Source of the DNA: JACKJK01 sp046159835
Lineage (GTDB): Bacteria > Pseudomonadota > Alphaproteobacteria > Rhizobiales > Tepidamorphaceae
NCBI RefSeq assembly: GCF_046159835.1
Contig: NZ_JBJXCY010000001.1
Coordinates: 682,001 to 746,000 of the forward strand
DNA: 64,000 bases
Direction: 5' to 3'
Position 1 is the stretch's first letter. The number at the start of each line of letters is the position of its first letter. The notes under the pieces were generated by a model. That model saw only the letters and a list, made by a program, of their open reading frames with translations, was not told where the DNA came from and searched no databases. This document shows positions 7,558-16,926 of the stretch, one piece after another. A program made the position numbers and the translations under genes.

Positions 7558-8967
7558 ATGGCTGAACTAGCCGGTCAAAAAGGTATCAAGCTTTCAGCGT
7601 ATCTCGAGACGCTGCCGGCCGGAGCCCTCGTGCGCCTTGTGCACGAGCTCGACCGCGTGACCATCGTCGACGACCTCGACGCCTCCAACTCCCTCATTCT
7701 CGAATCGGCCCGCCAGGCGCTGCGCAGCTCCGGGCGCTTCGGCAAGCTGGCAGCGCAGCCCGAGCGGGCAGCGTTTGCCGACGCCGAGCCGTTCCGCATC
7801 CATGTCGTGACGGATCGCAAGCATCGCGGTCGCATCAGCGCCGAGGCGCTGCGCAAGATCTGGCAGGTGCTGGCGCGTGGGGAGGGCGGTGACGAGATTG
7901 CAGCCGCCGCCTGCGAACACGCGGTGCAGCTCACCTGTTTTGACCGGCCCTCGCGCACCCCGCTGCAGGACCAGCGTGACGTGGTCTACAAGGCGTTGCT
8001 GGATCTGCGGAAGCTCGCTGCCTCGATGCCCGGCGAACTCGGTCGCAACCGCTCCCGCATCAATGCGCCCCATGCCCTTGAAGAACTCGCCGACCTGACC
8101 GCCATCGTGTCCATGGGCGGGCGGCTGGAGACATTTCGCGCCGCCTCGCGGTTCGCGATCTCCGAGGCGACACTTGCCGATGACGCACTGCGCGCCCGCC
8201 TGGTTCAGGCGCTTGCGCCGTTCTCGGACGAGGAACTGGTCTACCCCGTTGTGATGACTCTCGGCCGGCTGCCCAATCCCGGCTCGCTGGTGCACCTGCT
8301 GACGGCGACCGAAGGTTCGGACGATCCGGGCAAGCTCATGCGTTCGCGCTATGCCTGCGTCGCCAACGCGCTGCTGAACGAACTCGACATCCTCGTCGAA
8401 CTCGTCGCTGCGCGCCTTGGGGAATGGAAGGTCACGGACGGCGTCATCCCGGCCGTGCGCCGTTTCCACGAAATCAGCACAAGCCTGACGGTCGCAATCG
8501 ACCTCGACGGCCAGTCCGACTGGGCGACCCGCCTTGCTGCCAAGCGCCGGCGCATTGCTGACACGCTGCGCGACACGTTGGAGCGCACGCTTGCCGTGCT
8601 GCGGCTGGGTATTCAGCCCAACGTGCCGGGCCTCGGCATGCCGGACGCTATCGATACAGAACACGCGATCGCGTCCGCCGAACTACTGATGGCGATCCGC
8701 CCGCTGCGCTCGGAGCTCGCGCTCAACGAATGCGTCACCCGTGTTCACGCGGCCGTCGAGAACTTCTTCGACACCGCAGCCCGCGCATTGCCGCAGCAGG
8801 CGCGGCAGGCATCGCCCGCCGACAGGGCGGTGCTGGATGTCCGGTTCGATGCCCTGTACCGCACCTCGGTCCCGCTGTTCGGCGAGGAATATGCCGCGCT
8901 CCTGCGCCGCAGTTGCGAGGTTGCCGGCCTGCGCCTTCCCGAGCGCGAAGACTCCTGCGCAGCCTGA
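7558..8967 (+). CDS. Conserved helical protein of unknown function
   Basis: 469 residues, no signal peptide or membrane segment, predicted mostly alpha-helical with repeating Leu/Ala-rich helices (for example ALVRLVHELDRVTIVDDLDASN and ELVYPVVMTLGRLPNPGSLVHLL). I recognise no domain with confidence. A loose similarity to DUF2336-type helical repeats is possible but not demonstrable here. It lies directly upstream of the cytochrome c maturation operon but separated by about 100 bases, so functional linkage is not implied. Confidence 0.7.
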   Translation: MAELAGQKGIKLSAYLETLPAGALVRLVHELDRVTIVDDLDASNSLILESARQALRSSGRFGKLAAQPERAAFADAEPFRIHVVTDRKHRGRISAEALRKIWQVLARGEGGDEIAAAACEHAVQLTCFDRPSRTPLQDQRDVVYKALLDLRKLAASMPGELGRNRSRINAPHALEELADLTAIVSMGGRLETFRAASRFAISEATLADDALRARLVQALAPFSDEELVYPVVMTLGRLPNPGSLVHLLTATEGSDDPGKLMRSRYACVANALLNELDILVELVAARLGEWKVTDGVIPAVRRFHEISTSLTVAIDLDGQSDWATRLAAKRRRIADTLRDTLERTLAVLRLGIQPNVPGLGMPDAIDTEHAIASAELLMAIRPLRSELALNECVTRVHAAVENFFDTAARALPQQARQASPADRAVLDVRFDALYRTSVPLFGEEYAALLRRSCEVAGLRLPEREDSCAA

Positions 8968-9070
8968 GCCGCTCCAGGCCTCGGTCAATATGCCGCCTTG
9001 ACCGGCATTTGCGCTGCCGCAACATTGCCGCCCAAATCTTGTCCGGAATCTGTGTGCAACAAGAGGCAGG

Positions 9071-10228
9071 ATGGACGGGCCGGAAAATCGGCCTGCGCGC
9101 GGGAGAGACGACACGTTGCTGCTCTGGATCGTATTTGCGGGATTGTCAGCACTGGCCGTCGCCCTCGTGGCGGCGCCGTTGGCTCGTGCGCGCACGGGTG
9201 AACAGGTTTCGGCAACGTCAGCCGACCTTGAAGTTTACAAGGCGCAACTGGGCGAACTGGAGCGCGACCAGTCGCGCGGTGTCATCGGCGTGGAAGAAGC
9301 CGCCAGCGCCCGCATCGAGATTTCCCGCCGCCTGCTCGCCGAAGAAGACCGCATCGCCAAACGCTCCCGCGCGGTGACAGGGGCCGCGCGGCCCGCGCTG
9401 CTCGCCACCGTCATCGCCGTCCCCGTCCTCGCGGTTGCCGGATATGTCGCGCTAGGTTCGCCCAACCTTCCGGGCCAGCCGATGAGCGCGCGCATTCAGG
9501 CCGCAGCAGAAAACCAAGACATGGAACTGCTGGTTGCGCGCGTTGAAAAGCACCTTTCAGACAACCCGCGCGACGGGCGCGGCTGGGAAGTGCTGGGCCC
9601 AGTCTACCGCCGCATGGGCCGGTTCGACGATGCCGCGCGCGCCTATGCCAACGCCCTGCGCCTGCAAGGCGAGACAGCCGAGATGCAGGCCGACTACGGC
9701 GAGATGCTCGTTGCCAGCAGCGACGGGCTCGTCGGAGCGGATGCACAGACAGCATTCGAGCGTGCCCTGGAACTCGATTCGGAAGCCATCAAGCCGCGCT
9801 TCTTCCTGGCAATTGCCAAGGAGCAGGACGGCAACCGCGATGCGGCCATCGCGGCTTGGAACAGCCTTCTCGCTCTGTCTCAGGACCCGGCGGGCGCATG
9901 GCGTGAGCGCGTTCGACAACGGCTTGCCTCGCTTGGCGCGGAGCCTGGGCCCGGTCCGACGTCAGAGCAGGTTGCCGCTGCACAGGAGATGTCGGCAGAC
10001 GACCGTCAGCAGATGATCGAGGGCATGGTCTCCCAGCTCGCCGAACGGCTGGAGAGTGGCGAGGGCACCCTTGAGGAATGGCTGCGCCTTATTCGCGCCT
10101 ATGGTGTGCTGGGCCGTGACGATGAGGCGCGTGAAACCGCAGACAAGGCCCGCGCGCAATTTGCCGGTGACGACGCGGCACTGGGCCGCATCGACGCCGA
10201 GAGCCCGCAAGCCGAGAATGAATCGTGA
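9071..10228 (+). CDS. ccmI: Cytochrome c maturation protein CcmI (CycH)
   Basis: About 385 residues. Two membrane segments (about 15-35 and 108-128) flank a cytoplasmic coiled region (EVYKAQLGELERDQSRGVI), and a long TPR-rich periplasmic domain follows (about 145-370, with repeats like GRGWEVLGPVYRRMGRFDDAARAYANAL). This is the CcmI/CycH architecture: it holds apocytochrome c for the CcmF-CcmH ligation step. The ATG at 9071 has GAGG four bases upstream. A TTG at 9115, nine bases after GGGAGAG and just before the first membrane helix, is a plausible alternative start. First gene of ccmI-ccmE-ccmF-ccmH. Confidence 0.9.
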   Translation: MDGPENRPARGRDDTLLLWIVFAGLSALAVALVAAPLARARTGEQVSATSADLEVYKAQLGELERDQSRGVIGVEEAASARIEISRRLLAEEDRIAKRSRAVTGAARPALLATVIAVPVLAVAGYVALGSPNLPGQPMSARIQAAAENQDMELLVARVEKHLSDNPRDGRGWEVLGPVYRRMGRFDDAARAYANALRLQGETAEMQADYGEMLVASSDGLVGADAQTAFERALELDSEAIKPRFFLAIAKEQDGNRDAAIAAWNSLLALSQDPAGAWRERVRQRLASLGAEPGPGPTSEQVAAAQEMSADDRQQMIEGMVSQLAERLESGEGTLEEWLRLIRAYGVLGRDDEARETADKARAQFAGDDAALGRIDAESPQAENES

Positions 10229-10274
10229 TTTTCCCTAACACTGCCAGACATTTGAACGCGAGCATCGCCCGCCC

Positions 10275-10721
10275 ATGACACGCAAACAGCGCCGCCTGAC
10301 CCTGATCGCCGCCGCCGGAAGCGTTCTCGCGCTGGCGGTCGGCCTCGTGCTCTACGCGTTCCAGGACACCATCGTCTTCTTCGCAACGCCCACCGAAGTG
10401 CAGGCCAAGCCTGTCGACCCCGGCGTGCGGCTGCGGCTGGGCGGCCTTGTCGAGGAGCAGTCCGTGGTGCGCGGCCAGGGCACGACCGTTTCCTTCACGA
10501 TCACCGACGTCACCGCGGCGGTTCCGGTCGTCTATGATGGTACGCTCCCGGACCTGTTCCGCGAGGGGCAGGGCGTGGTCGCCGAGGGGCGGTTCGATTC
10601 CGAAGGCGTGTTCGTGGCCGACTCGGTGCTCGCCAAGCACGACGAAAGTTACATGCCGCGCGAGGTTGCCGACGCACTGAAGAAGCAGGGCGTCTGGCAG
10701 GAACAGGGCAAGGGCGAATAG
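10275..10721 (+). CDS. ccmE: Heme chaperone CcmE (CycJ)
   Basis: 148 residues. One N-terminal membrane anchor (about 9-28) and a periplasmic OB-fold domain. The covalent heme-binding His122 and the axial Tyr126 sit in LAKHDESYMP, the hallmark motif. CcmE receives heme from the CcmABCD system, not encoded in this window, and hands it to CcmF. It is 46 bases after ccmI and 4 bases before ccmF, clearly one operon. Confidence 0.96.
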   Translation: MTRKQRRLTLIAAAGSVLALAVGLVLYAFQDTIVFFATPTEVQAKPVDPGVRLRLGGLVEEQSVVRGQGTTVSFTITDVTAAVPVVYDGTLPDLFREGQGVVAEGRFDSEGVFVADSVLAKHDESYMPREVADALKKQGVWQEQGKGE

Positions 10722-10725
10722 GGCG

Positions 10726-12708
10726 ATGATCCCCGAGACAGGACATTTCGCACTCATCCTCGCCTTTGTGCTGGCGCTGGTGCAGGGCGTGCTGCCGCTC
10801 TACGGCGTGCGCCGTGGCGATGTTGCCATGATGCAGACGGCGCGCACCGCGGCGCTGGCGCAGTTCGTCTTCGTGGGCGCGGCGTTTGCCTGCCTCACGC
10901 TGGCCTATGTCCAGTCGGATTTCTCGGTCATCAACGTCTACCAGAACTCCCACACCGCCAAGCCGCTGATCTTCAAGATCTCCGGCGTGTGGGGGAATCA
11001 CGAAGGCTCGATGGTCCTCTGGGTGCTGATCCTGACGATCTTCGGCGCGGCGGTCGCGCTGTTCGGCAGCAACATTCCAGAGGCCCTGCGCGCCACCGCG
11101 CTCGCGGTGCAGGGCTGGATTTCCGTCGCCTTCCTCGCCTTCATCCTTGTCACGTCGAACCCGTTCCTGCGCCTCAACCCGGCGCCGGGCGAGGGCCGTG
11201 ACCTGAACCCCATCCTTCAGGATGTCGGCCTCGCGATCCATCCCCCGCTTCTCTACATGGGCTATGTCGGCTTCTCGATTGCCTTCTCCTTCGCCGTTGC
11301 CGCGCTGATACTTGGCCGGGTCGATGCTGCGTGGGCGCGCTGGGTGCGGCCATGGACGCTGGCCGCCTGGATGTTCCTCACGCTTGGCATCGCAGTCGGT
11401 TCCTACTGGGCCTACTACGAGCTCGGCTGGGGCGGCTGGTGGTTCTGGGACCCGGTGGAGAACGCATCCTTCATGCCGTGGCTTGCCGGTGGCGCGCTGC
11501 TGCACTCAGCCATCGTCATGGAAAAGCGCGAGGCGTTGAAGATCTGGACCATCCTGCTGGCGGTGCTGACCTTCTCGCTGAGCCTGCTCGGGACGTTCCT
11601 CGTGCGCTCCGGGGTGCTGACCTCGGTGCACTCGTTTGCTTCCGACCCGCAGCGCGGGCTTTTCATCCTGATGATCCTGATGTTCTTCACCGGCGGCGCA
11701 CTGGCGCTGTTTGCCTGGCGTGCGCCCAAGCTGCGCCCGGGCGGACTGTTCGCGCCGATGAGCCGGGAAGGCGCGCTGGTTTTCAACAACCTGATGCTGA
11801 CCGCCGCCTGCGGCGCGGTCTTCGTCGGCACGCTCTACCCGCTGGCGCTGGAAGCGGTGACCAATGGCGAGGTCAAGATTTCCGTCGGCCCGCCCTTCTT
11901 CAACAAGACCTTCGGCCCGCTGATGGTGCCGCTCCTGCTGGCCGTGCCCTTCGGCCCGATGCTGGCGTGGAAGCGGGCGGATGCGCTGGCTGCCGCGCAG
12001 CGTCTGGCGCTGGCCGCCGGTCTGGCGGTGGTCGGAGGGCTGGCGCTCGGCTGGTACGCGACCGGCACGGTGCCGGTGGCAGCGCTTGGTCTGATGCTCG
12101 GCGTCTGGCTGATCGCTGGCGCAGCATCCGAAATCGCCTTCCGTACAAAGCTTGGCCGCGTGGCGGCCTCTGAAACCTGGCGGCGCATGGTCAACCTGCC
12201 GGCATCCGCGTGGGGCACCGCGACGGCGCACGCTGGCGTTGGCGTGACGGTGATTGGCGTCGTCGCCGTGACGGCGTTTCAGGGCGAGGCCGTGAAGGTT
12301 CTCCAGCCCGGCGAATCTCTCGAGGTTTCCGGCTACAACGTCACCTTTGAGGGCGCTGTCCCGCGCGAGGGGCCGAACTACCGCGATATCGTTGGCCAGT
12401 TCACCGTGCGCTCTGGCGGCAGCGTGGTCGCGACGACCGAGCCTGCCAAGCGCGTCTACACGGCCAAGAACCAGCCGACGACAGAGGCCGGCATCATCAC
12501 CTTCGGCTTCTCACAGCTCTACGTGACGCTGGGCGACCCGCAGGACGGCGGCGGATTTGCCGTGACGGTCCACTACAAGCCACTGGTGACGCTGATCTGG
12601 CTCGGCGCGCTCGTCATGTTCTTTGGCGGGGCCATGTCGCTCAGTGACAGGCGGCTTCGTGTCGGCGCGCCGCAGCGCGCGAAGATGCAAGCGGTGCCGG
12701 CGGAATGA
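10726..12708 (+). CDS. ccmF: Heme lyase subunit CcmF (CycK)
   Basis: 660 residues with about 14-15 membrane segments. The tryptophan-rich WWD signature (GWGGWWFWDPVENAS) lies at about residues 234-248, and conserved histidines occur around it (for example NHEGS near residue 90 and HPPLLY). CcmF forms the heme ligase with CcmH and CcmI that attaches heme to CXXCH of apocytochromes in the periplasm. The stop overlaps the ccmH start by 4 bases (ATGA). Length is normal for the family. Confidence 0.96.
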   Translation: MIPETGHFALILAFVLALVQGVLPLYGVRRGDVAMMQTARTAALAQFVFVGAAFACLTLAYVQSDFSVINVYQNSHTAKPLIFKISGVWGNHEGSMVLWVLILTIFGAAVALFGSNIPEALRATALAVQGWISVAFLAFILVTSNPFLRLNPAPGEGRDLNPILQDVGLAIHPPLLYMGYVGFSIAFSFAVAALILGRVDAAWARWVRPWTLAAWMFLTLGIAVGSYWAYYELGWGGWWFWDPVENASFMPWLAGGALLHSAIVMEKREALKIWTILLAVLTFSLSLLGTFLVRSGVLTSVHSFASDPQRGLFILMILMFFTGGALALFAWRAPKLRPGGLFAPMSREGALVFNNLMLTAACGAVFVGTLYPLALEAVTNGEVKISVGPPFFNKTFGPLMVPLLLAVPFGPMLAWKRADALAAAQRLALAAGLAVVGGLALGWYATGTVPVAALGLMLGVWLIAGAASEIAFRTKLGRVAASETWRRMVNLPASAWGTATAHAGVGVTVIGVVAVTAFQGEAVKVLQPGESLEVSGYNVTFEGAVPREGPNYRDIVGQFTVRSGGSVVATTEPAKRVYTAKNQPTTEAGIITFGFSQLYVTLGDPQDGGGFAVTVHYKPLVTLIWLGALVMFFGGAMSLSDRRLRVGAPQRAKMQAVPAE

Positions 12709-13211
12709 CCACGATCGCGACCCTGCGCGGATTCCTGCGGCACATTGCTGCCGCGCTTGTGATCGGCCTGGTCTCCGTGCCGGCTGCCGATCCGGCCTTC
12801 GCGGTCCAGCCCGATGAAATCCTTCAGGACGCCGAACTGGAAGCGCGCGCCCGCGAAATTTCCGCCGGCCTGCGCTGCCTTGTCTGCCAGAACCAGTCGA
12901 TTGATGATTCCGACGCGCCGCTCGCCCGCGACCTGCGCATTCTCGTGCGTGAACGCCTTCAGGAGGGTGACAGCAACGAGGACGTGATCGATTTCGTTGT
13001 CGAGCGTTACGGCGAGTATGTTCTGCTCTCGCCGCGGCTGTCGCGGAACACCATTCTGCTGTGGCTTGCGCCTGCGGCACTCTTGCTGCTCGGCGCGTTG
13101 CTGTCGGTGGCGGTGTTTGCGCGCAATGCACGCCGCCGCCGCGAGGCACCCGTGCCGCTGAGCGCGGAAGAAGAAGCGCGCATCGAAGCGCTGCTCAACC
13201 AAGAGACCTGA
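12705..13211 (+). CDS. ccmH: Cytochrome c maturation thiol reductase CcmH (CycL)
   Basis: 168 residues. Signal peptide (about 8-34), periplasmic three-helix domain with the redox motif LRCLVCQNQSI (Cys58 and Cys61), then a C-terminal membrane helix (about 112-136). It keeps the apocytochrome CXXCH cysteines reduced for heme ligation. It is the last gene of the ccmIEFH operon, and its start overlaps the ccmF stop. This is the short CcmH form, with CcmI separate. Confidence 0.95.
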   Translation: MTTIATLRGFLRHIAAALVIGLVSVPAADPAFAVQPDEILQDAELEARAREISAGLRCLVCQNQSIDDSDAPLARDLRILVRERLQEGDSNEDVIDFVVERYGEYVLLSPRLSRNTILLWLAPAALLLLGALLSVAVFARNARRRREAPVPLSAEEEARIEALLNQET

Positions 13212-13261
13212 CGGCCCGCACTTCAGTCGCATGCGGTTCGCAACACCTTGAGAGGACCGCA

Positions 13262-14497
13262 ATGGCCGAGACCCGCAAAGTGAGCTTCCCCGGTGCGCAG
13301 GGCGTTTCGCTCGACGCGCGGCTTCACCTGCCTGAGGGAACACCGCGCACGGCAGCGGTCTTCGCGCATTGCTTTACCTGCGGCAAGGACAGCCTCGCCG
13401 CCAGTCGCATCGCCCAAGGGCTGGCAGAGGCGGGCTACGCCGTGCTCCGGTTCGATTTCACCGGACTTGGCGGCTCCGATGGCGACTTCGCCAACACCGA
13501 TTTCTCCACCAATGTCGATGACCTTGTCGCCGCTGCCGACTGGCTGCGCGAAAGCGTTGCCCCGCCGGCGCTGCTGGTCGGTCACTCGCTCGGCGGTGCT
13601 GCCGTGCTGGCCGCCGCCTCCCGAATTGATGATTGCCGCGCGGTCGCGACCATCGCCGCACCCGCCGACACCGCCCACGTGCTGGAGCATTTCGGTGGTG
13701 CGCTGGAAGAGATCGAGCGCGAGGGGGCCGCGAAGGTCAGCCTCGCTGGCCGCCCCTTTACCATTTCCCGCAAGTTCGTGGAGGAGGCCCGCGCGAGCGA
13801 CCTGAAATCCGCCATCTCGAACCTTCGCAAGGCGCTGCTCGTCATGCATGCGCCCACCGACGAGACGGTCGGCATCGAAAATGCGACCGAGATTTTTGTC
13901 GCCGCCAGGCATCCCAAGAGCTTTGTCTCACTCGATGGCGCCGATCACCTGCTGACGGGGGAGGCCAATGCCACGTTTGCCGCCGGCATGATCGCCGCCT
14001 GGGCAAGGCGATACGTCGGCGCGGCGGCAACGCAGTCCGAACCGCTGGAAGCGGTCGACGGCGACGCCGTCATCGTCAGCGAGACCGGGCAGGGCAAGTT
14101 CCAGCAGCGCGTGCGCGTCGGCGCGCACGCGTTTTTGGCCGACGAGCCGGAAAGCTATGGCGGGCTGGACACCGGACCCACGCCCTACGACCTGCTGTCG
14201 GCATCGCTGGGGGCCTGCACCTCAATGACGCTGCGCATGTATGCCGGGCGAAAGGGACTGGACCTCGGCAAGGTTTCGGTCGCCGTCACCCATGGCAAGG
14301 TCCATGCGAAGGACTGCGGCGACTGCGCGAAAGAACTCATCGAGCGCGGCGGCAAGGTCGACCGCTTCGAGCGGGTGATCTCGGTCGAGGGCGGCGTCTC
14401 GGGTGACTTGCGCGGCAAGGTGCTGGAAATCGCGGACAAGTGCCCCGTCCATCGCTCGCTGGAAGGATCGGTCAACATCGTCACGCGTCTGGACTGA
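13262..14497 (+). CDS. Alpha/beta hydrolase-OsmC fusion protein
   Basis: 411 residues from ATG 13262 with GAGAGGA upstream. Residues about 1-250 are an alpha/beta hydrolase: HCFTCGKDS near the oxyanion strand, nucleophile in GHSLGG, and a late HLL near residue 230. Residues about 270-410 are OsmC/Ohr-like, with the first redox cysteine in LGACTSMTLRMYA and the second in DKCPVHRSLE. OsmC-type proteins reduce organic hydroperoxides with a Cys pair. Fusion of esterase and OsmC modules is a known architecture. It may detoxify lipid or ester peroxides, but the substrate is unknown. Separated from ccmH by 50 bases. Confidence 0.85.
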   Translation: MAETRKVSFPGAQGVSLDARLHLPEGTPRTAAVFAHCFTCGKDSLAASRIAQGLAEAGYAVLRFDFTGLGGSDGDFANTDFSTNVDDLVAAADWLRESVAPPALLVGHSLGGAAVLAAASRIDDCRAVATIAAPADTAHVLEHFGGALEEIEREGAAKVSLAGRPFTISRKFVEEARASDLKSAISNLRKALLVMHAPTDETVGIENATEIFVAARHPKSFVSLDGADHLLTGEANATFAAGMIAAWARRYVGAAATQSEPLEAVDGDAVIVSETGQGKFQQRVRVGAHAFLADEPESYGGLDTGPTPYDLLSASLGACTSMTLRMYAGRKGLDLGKVSVAVTHGKVHAKDCGDCAKELIERGGKVDRFERVISVEGGVSGDLRGKVLEIADKCPVHRSLEGSVNIVTRLD

Positions 14498-14641
14498 TCC
14501 GTAGCTCTGCTGCCTGCCAACCTTACAATTATTTAATACGCCGGACAGGTGGCCGTAACGCGCGCCCCTTCATATCTCCTCGCCATCGACAGGTTTCCTG
14601 CCTCGCGTTCCAGAGGCCCCAATCGAGGAGATGATCCCCAA

Positions 14642-16150
14642 ATGATCAAGTCCATCCGCAATCGCATTTCCGGCCGCACCTCGGCGCTGGCGCTGGCCGT
14701 TGCCGTCGCCGGTGGCGCAGCGTTCCTGCCAGTTCTGCAGAACGACTCGTCGTCCATCGTGACGCAGGCCTACGCGCAGGAGCCGCGTGCCGCGTCCCCG
14801 ATCTTTTCCTTTGCCGACGTCGTGGAAGAGGTGGCCCCGGCCGTCGTCTCCGTCGTCGTGAAGGCGGAGAGCGAACAGACCTCCATGAACATGCCGGACT
14901 TTGGCGACCTGCCGGAGGACCACCCCTTCCGCCGCTTCTTCAAGGAATTCGAGGACCGCTTCGGCCAGCAGCAGGGCGAAAACAACCAGCAGCGCTCGCC
15001 GCGTCGCTTCGCGACGGCGCAGGGTTCGGGTTTCTTCATCACCGATGACGGCTACCTTGTCACCAACAACCACGTGGTCTCCAAGGCGAGCGAAGTCTCC
15101 GTGCGCATGAGCAACGGCGAGGAACTGGACGCAGAAGTCGTCGGCACCGATCCCAAGACCGACCTGGCACTGCTCAAGGTTGAAGGTCGCGAGAAGTTTC
15201 CCTTCGTGAAGTTCGCCCAGAACGACGTGCGCGTCGGCGACTGGGTGATCGCGGTCGGCAACCCGTTCGGCCTTGGTGGCTCAGTCACCGCCGGCATCAT
15301 CTCGGCCCGTGGCCGTGACATCGGCGCCGGTCCCTACGACGACTTCATCCAGATCGACGCGCCCGTGAACCGTGGCAACTCCGGTGGCCCGGCCTTCAAC
15401 CTGAAGGGCGAAGTCGTGGGCGTGAACACGGCGATCTTCTCGCCGTCCGGCGGCAATGTCGGCATCGCCTTTGCCATTCCGGCCTCCACCACGAAGGACA
15501 TCATCCAGGACCTCCAGTCCAAGGGTGCGGTTGCGCGCGGCTGGCTCGGCGTGCAGATCCAGGGTGTGACCGACGAGATCGCTGAATCCGTCGGCCTAGA
15601 AGACGGCGACGGCGCCATCATCGCCCGCATTCTGGAAAACGGCCCGGCAGCCGATTCCGAGCTGCAGGTCGGTGACATCATCACCGAAGTCGACGGCACC
15701 GAGATCAAGGACAGCCGCGACCTGGTGCGCTTCATCGGTGCGCTCGACCCGGACCACGAAGCCAAGATGACCGTCTGGCGCAATGGCGAGGAACGCGTCG
15801 TCACCATCAAGCTTGGCAAGCAGCCCGGCGACGAGGCTCTGGCCTCCGTCGAGACCCCGAAGGGCAAGCCGGCCAAGGCCGAACTCGAAGAAAGCCTCGG
15901 CCTTGCCGTGCAGACTCCGGACGAAGGTCCCGGCGTCGTCATCACCGAGGTGAAGCCCGGTTCGGATGCGGCTGAAAAGGGCCTGTCCAACGGCGACATC
16001 ATCCTGCAGATCAACGGTCAGGACGTGACCTCTGCCGATGACGTCAGCGCCGCGGTCGACGCTGCCACCAAGAGCGGCCGCAAGGCCGTGCTCGCCCTGG
16101 TGCAGACCGAAAACGGCCAGCGCTTCATTCCGCTCGGCATTGCCGGCTGA
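14642..16150 (+). CDS. degP: Periplasmic serine protease DegP/HtrA
   Basis: 502 residues from ATG 14642 (GAGGAGA upstream). Signal peptide to about residue 46 (ending AYAQ). Trypsin-like domain with catalytic His144 (NNHVV), Asp174 (TDLALLKV) and Ser247 (GNSGGP). Two PDZ domains lie at about 290-385 and 410-495. It degrades and refolds damaged envelope proteins. The position after cytochrome c maturation genes and before a response regulator/kinase pair is the conserved rhizobial arrangement, and suggests envelope-stress control by that pair. Confidence 0.95.
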   Translation: MIKSIRNRISGRTSALALAVAVAGGAAFLPVLQNDSSSIVTQAYAQEPRAASPIFSFADVVEEVAPAVVSVVVKAESEQTSMNMPDFGDLPEDHPFRRFFKEFEDRFGQQQGENNQQRSPRRFATAQGSGFFITDDGYLVTNNHVVSKASEVSVRMSNGEELDAEVVGTDPKTDLALLKVEGREKFPFVKFAQNDVRVGDWVIAVGNPFGLGGSVTAGIISARGRDIGAGPYDDFIQIDAPVNRGNSGGPAFNLKGEVVGVNTAIFSPSGGNVGIAFAIPASTTKDIIQDLQSKGAVARGWLGVQIQGVTDEIAESVGLEDGDGAIIARILENGPAADSELQVGDIITEVDGTEIKDSRDLVRFIGALDPDHEAKMTVWRNGEERVVTIKLGKQPGDEALASVETPKGKPAKAELEESLGLAVQTPDEGPGVVITEVKPGSDAAEKGLSNGDIILQINGQDVTSADDVSAAVDAATKSGRKAVLALVQTENGQRFIPLGIAG

Positions 16151-16181
16151 CGCGTTGCCGACAGCGCGATGACGTGACACG

Positions 16182-16222
16182 TTCGGGCGCGGCCGAAACC
16201 CGGCTGCGCCCGAATTATCTTC
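16182..16222 (+). terminator. Stem-loop between degP and response regulator
   Basis: A 14-bp stem with one G-U pair: 16182-16195 pairs with 16201-16214 around loop AAACC, followed by TTATCTT. It begins about 30 bases after the degP stop. Good stem but short T-rich tail, so it may act as a partial terminator or mRNA 3' protector rather than a full stop before the downstream regulator. Confidence 0.55.
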
Positions 16223-16248
16223 AAACACCCTGAAGCCCACAGCGCCCG

Positions 16249-16926
16249 ATGAAGATCCTGCTGGTAGAAGACGACGCCGAAGCCGCCCGCTACATCGTCA
16301 AGGGACTGGGCGAGGCTGGCCATGTCTGCGACCATGCGAGCGACGGCGAGACCGGGCTGGTGATGGCGCGCGACGAGCCATACGACGTTGCCATCGTCGA
16401 CCGCATGTTGCCCAAGCTCTCCGGCCTCGAGCTGATCGCTTCCCTGCGCGAGGAAGGTAACGAGACACCGATGCTCATCCTCTCCGCGCTCGGCGAGGTG
16501 GATGACCGCGTGAAGGGCTTGCGCGCCGGCGGCGACGACTACCTCGCCAAGCCCTATGCCTTCACCGAACTGCTTGCCCGCGTCGAGACGCTGGCCCGCC
16601 GCAATGCCGGTGCCCAGTCCGACACGCGCCTGAGCGTCGCCGACCTGACGCTCGACAGGTTGTCGCGAAAGGTCAGCCGCGCAGGCCAGGCCATCAACCT
16701 TCAGCCGCGCGAATTCCGCCTGCTGGAATTCCTGATGCGCCACGCAGGGCAGGTCGTTACCCGCACCATGTTGCTGGAAGGCGTGTGGGACTACCACTTT
16801 GACCCCCAGACCAACGTCATTGATGTCCACGTCTCGCGCCTTCGCGGCAAGATCGACAAGGACTTCGAGACCCCGCTGCTGCACACCGTGCGCGGCGCCG
16901 GATACGTGCTGCGCGAGTCGGAATGA
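16249..16926 (+). CDS. OmpR-family response regulator
   Basis: 225 residues. The receiver has acidic residues at 8-9, phospho-acceptor Asp51 (AIVDRMLP) and the conserved Lys in AKPYAF. A winged-helix DNA-binding domain occupies about 127-222, with DPQTNVIDVHVSRLRGKID. It is followed, with a 4-base overlap, by its probable kinase. No specific name is assigned. The location after degP suggests a role in envelope stress, but no target is visible. Confidence 0.9.
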   Translation: MKILLVEDDAEAARYIVKGLGEAGHVCDHASDGETGLVMARDEPYDVAIVDRMLPKLSGLELIASLREEGNETPMLILSALGEVDDRVKGLRAGGDDYLAKPYAFTELLARVETLARRNAGAQSDTRLSVADLTLDRLSRKVSRAGQAINLQPREFRLLEFLMRHAGQVVTRTMLLEGVWDYHFDPQTNVIDVHVSRLRGKIDKDFETPLLHTVRGAGYVLRESE

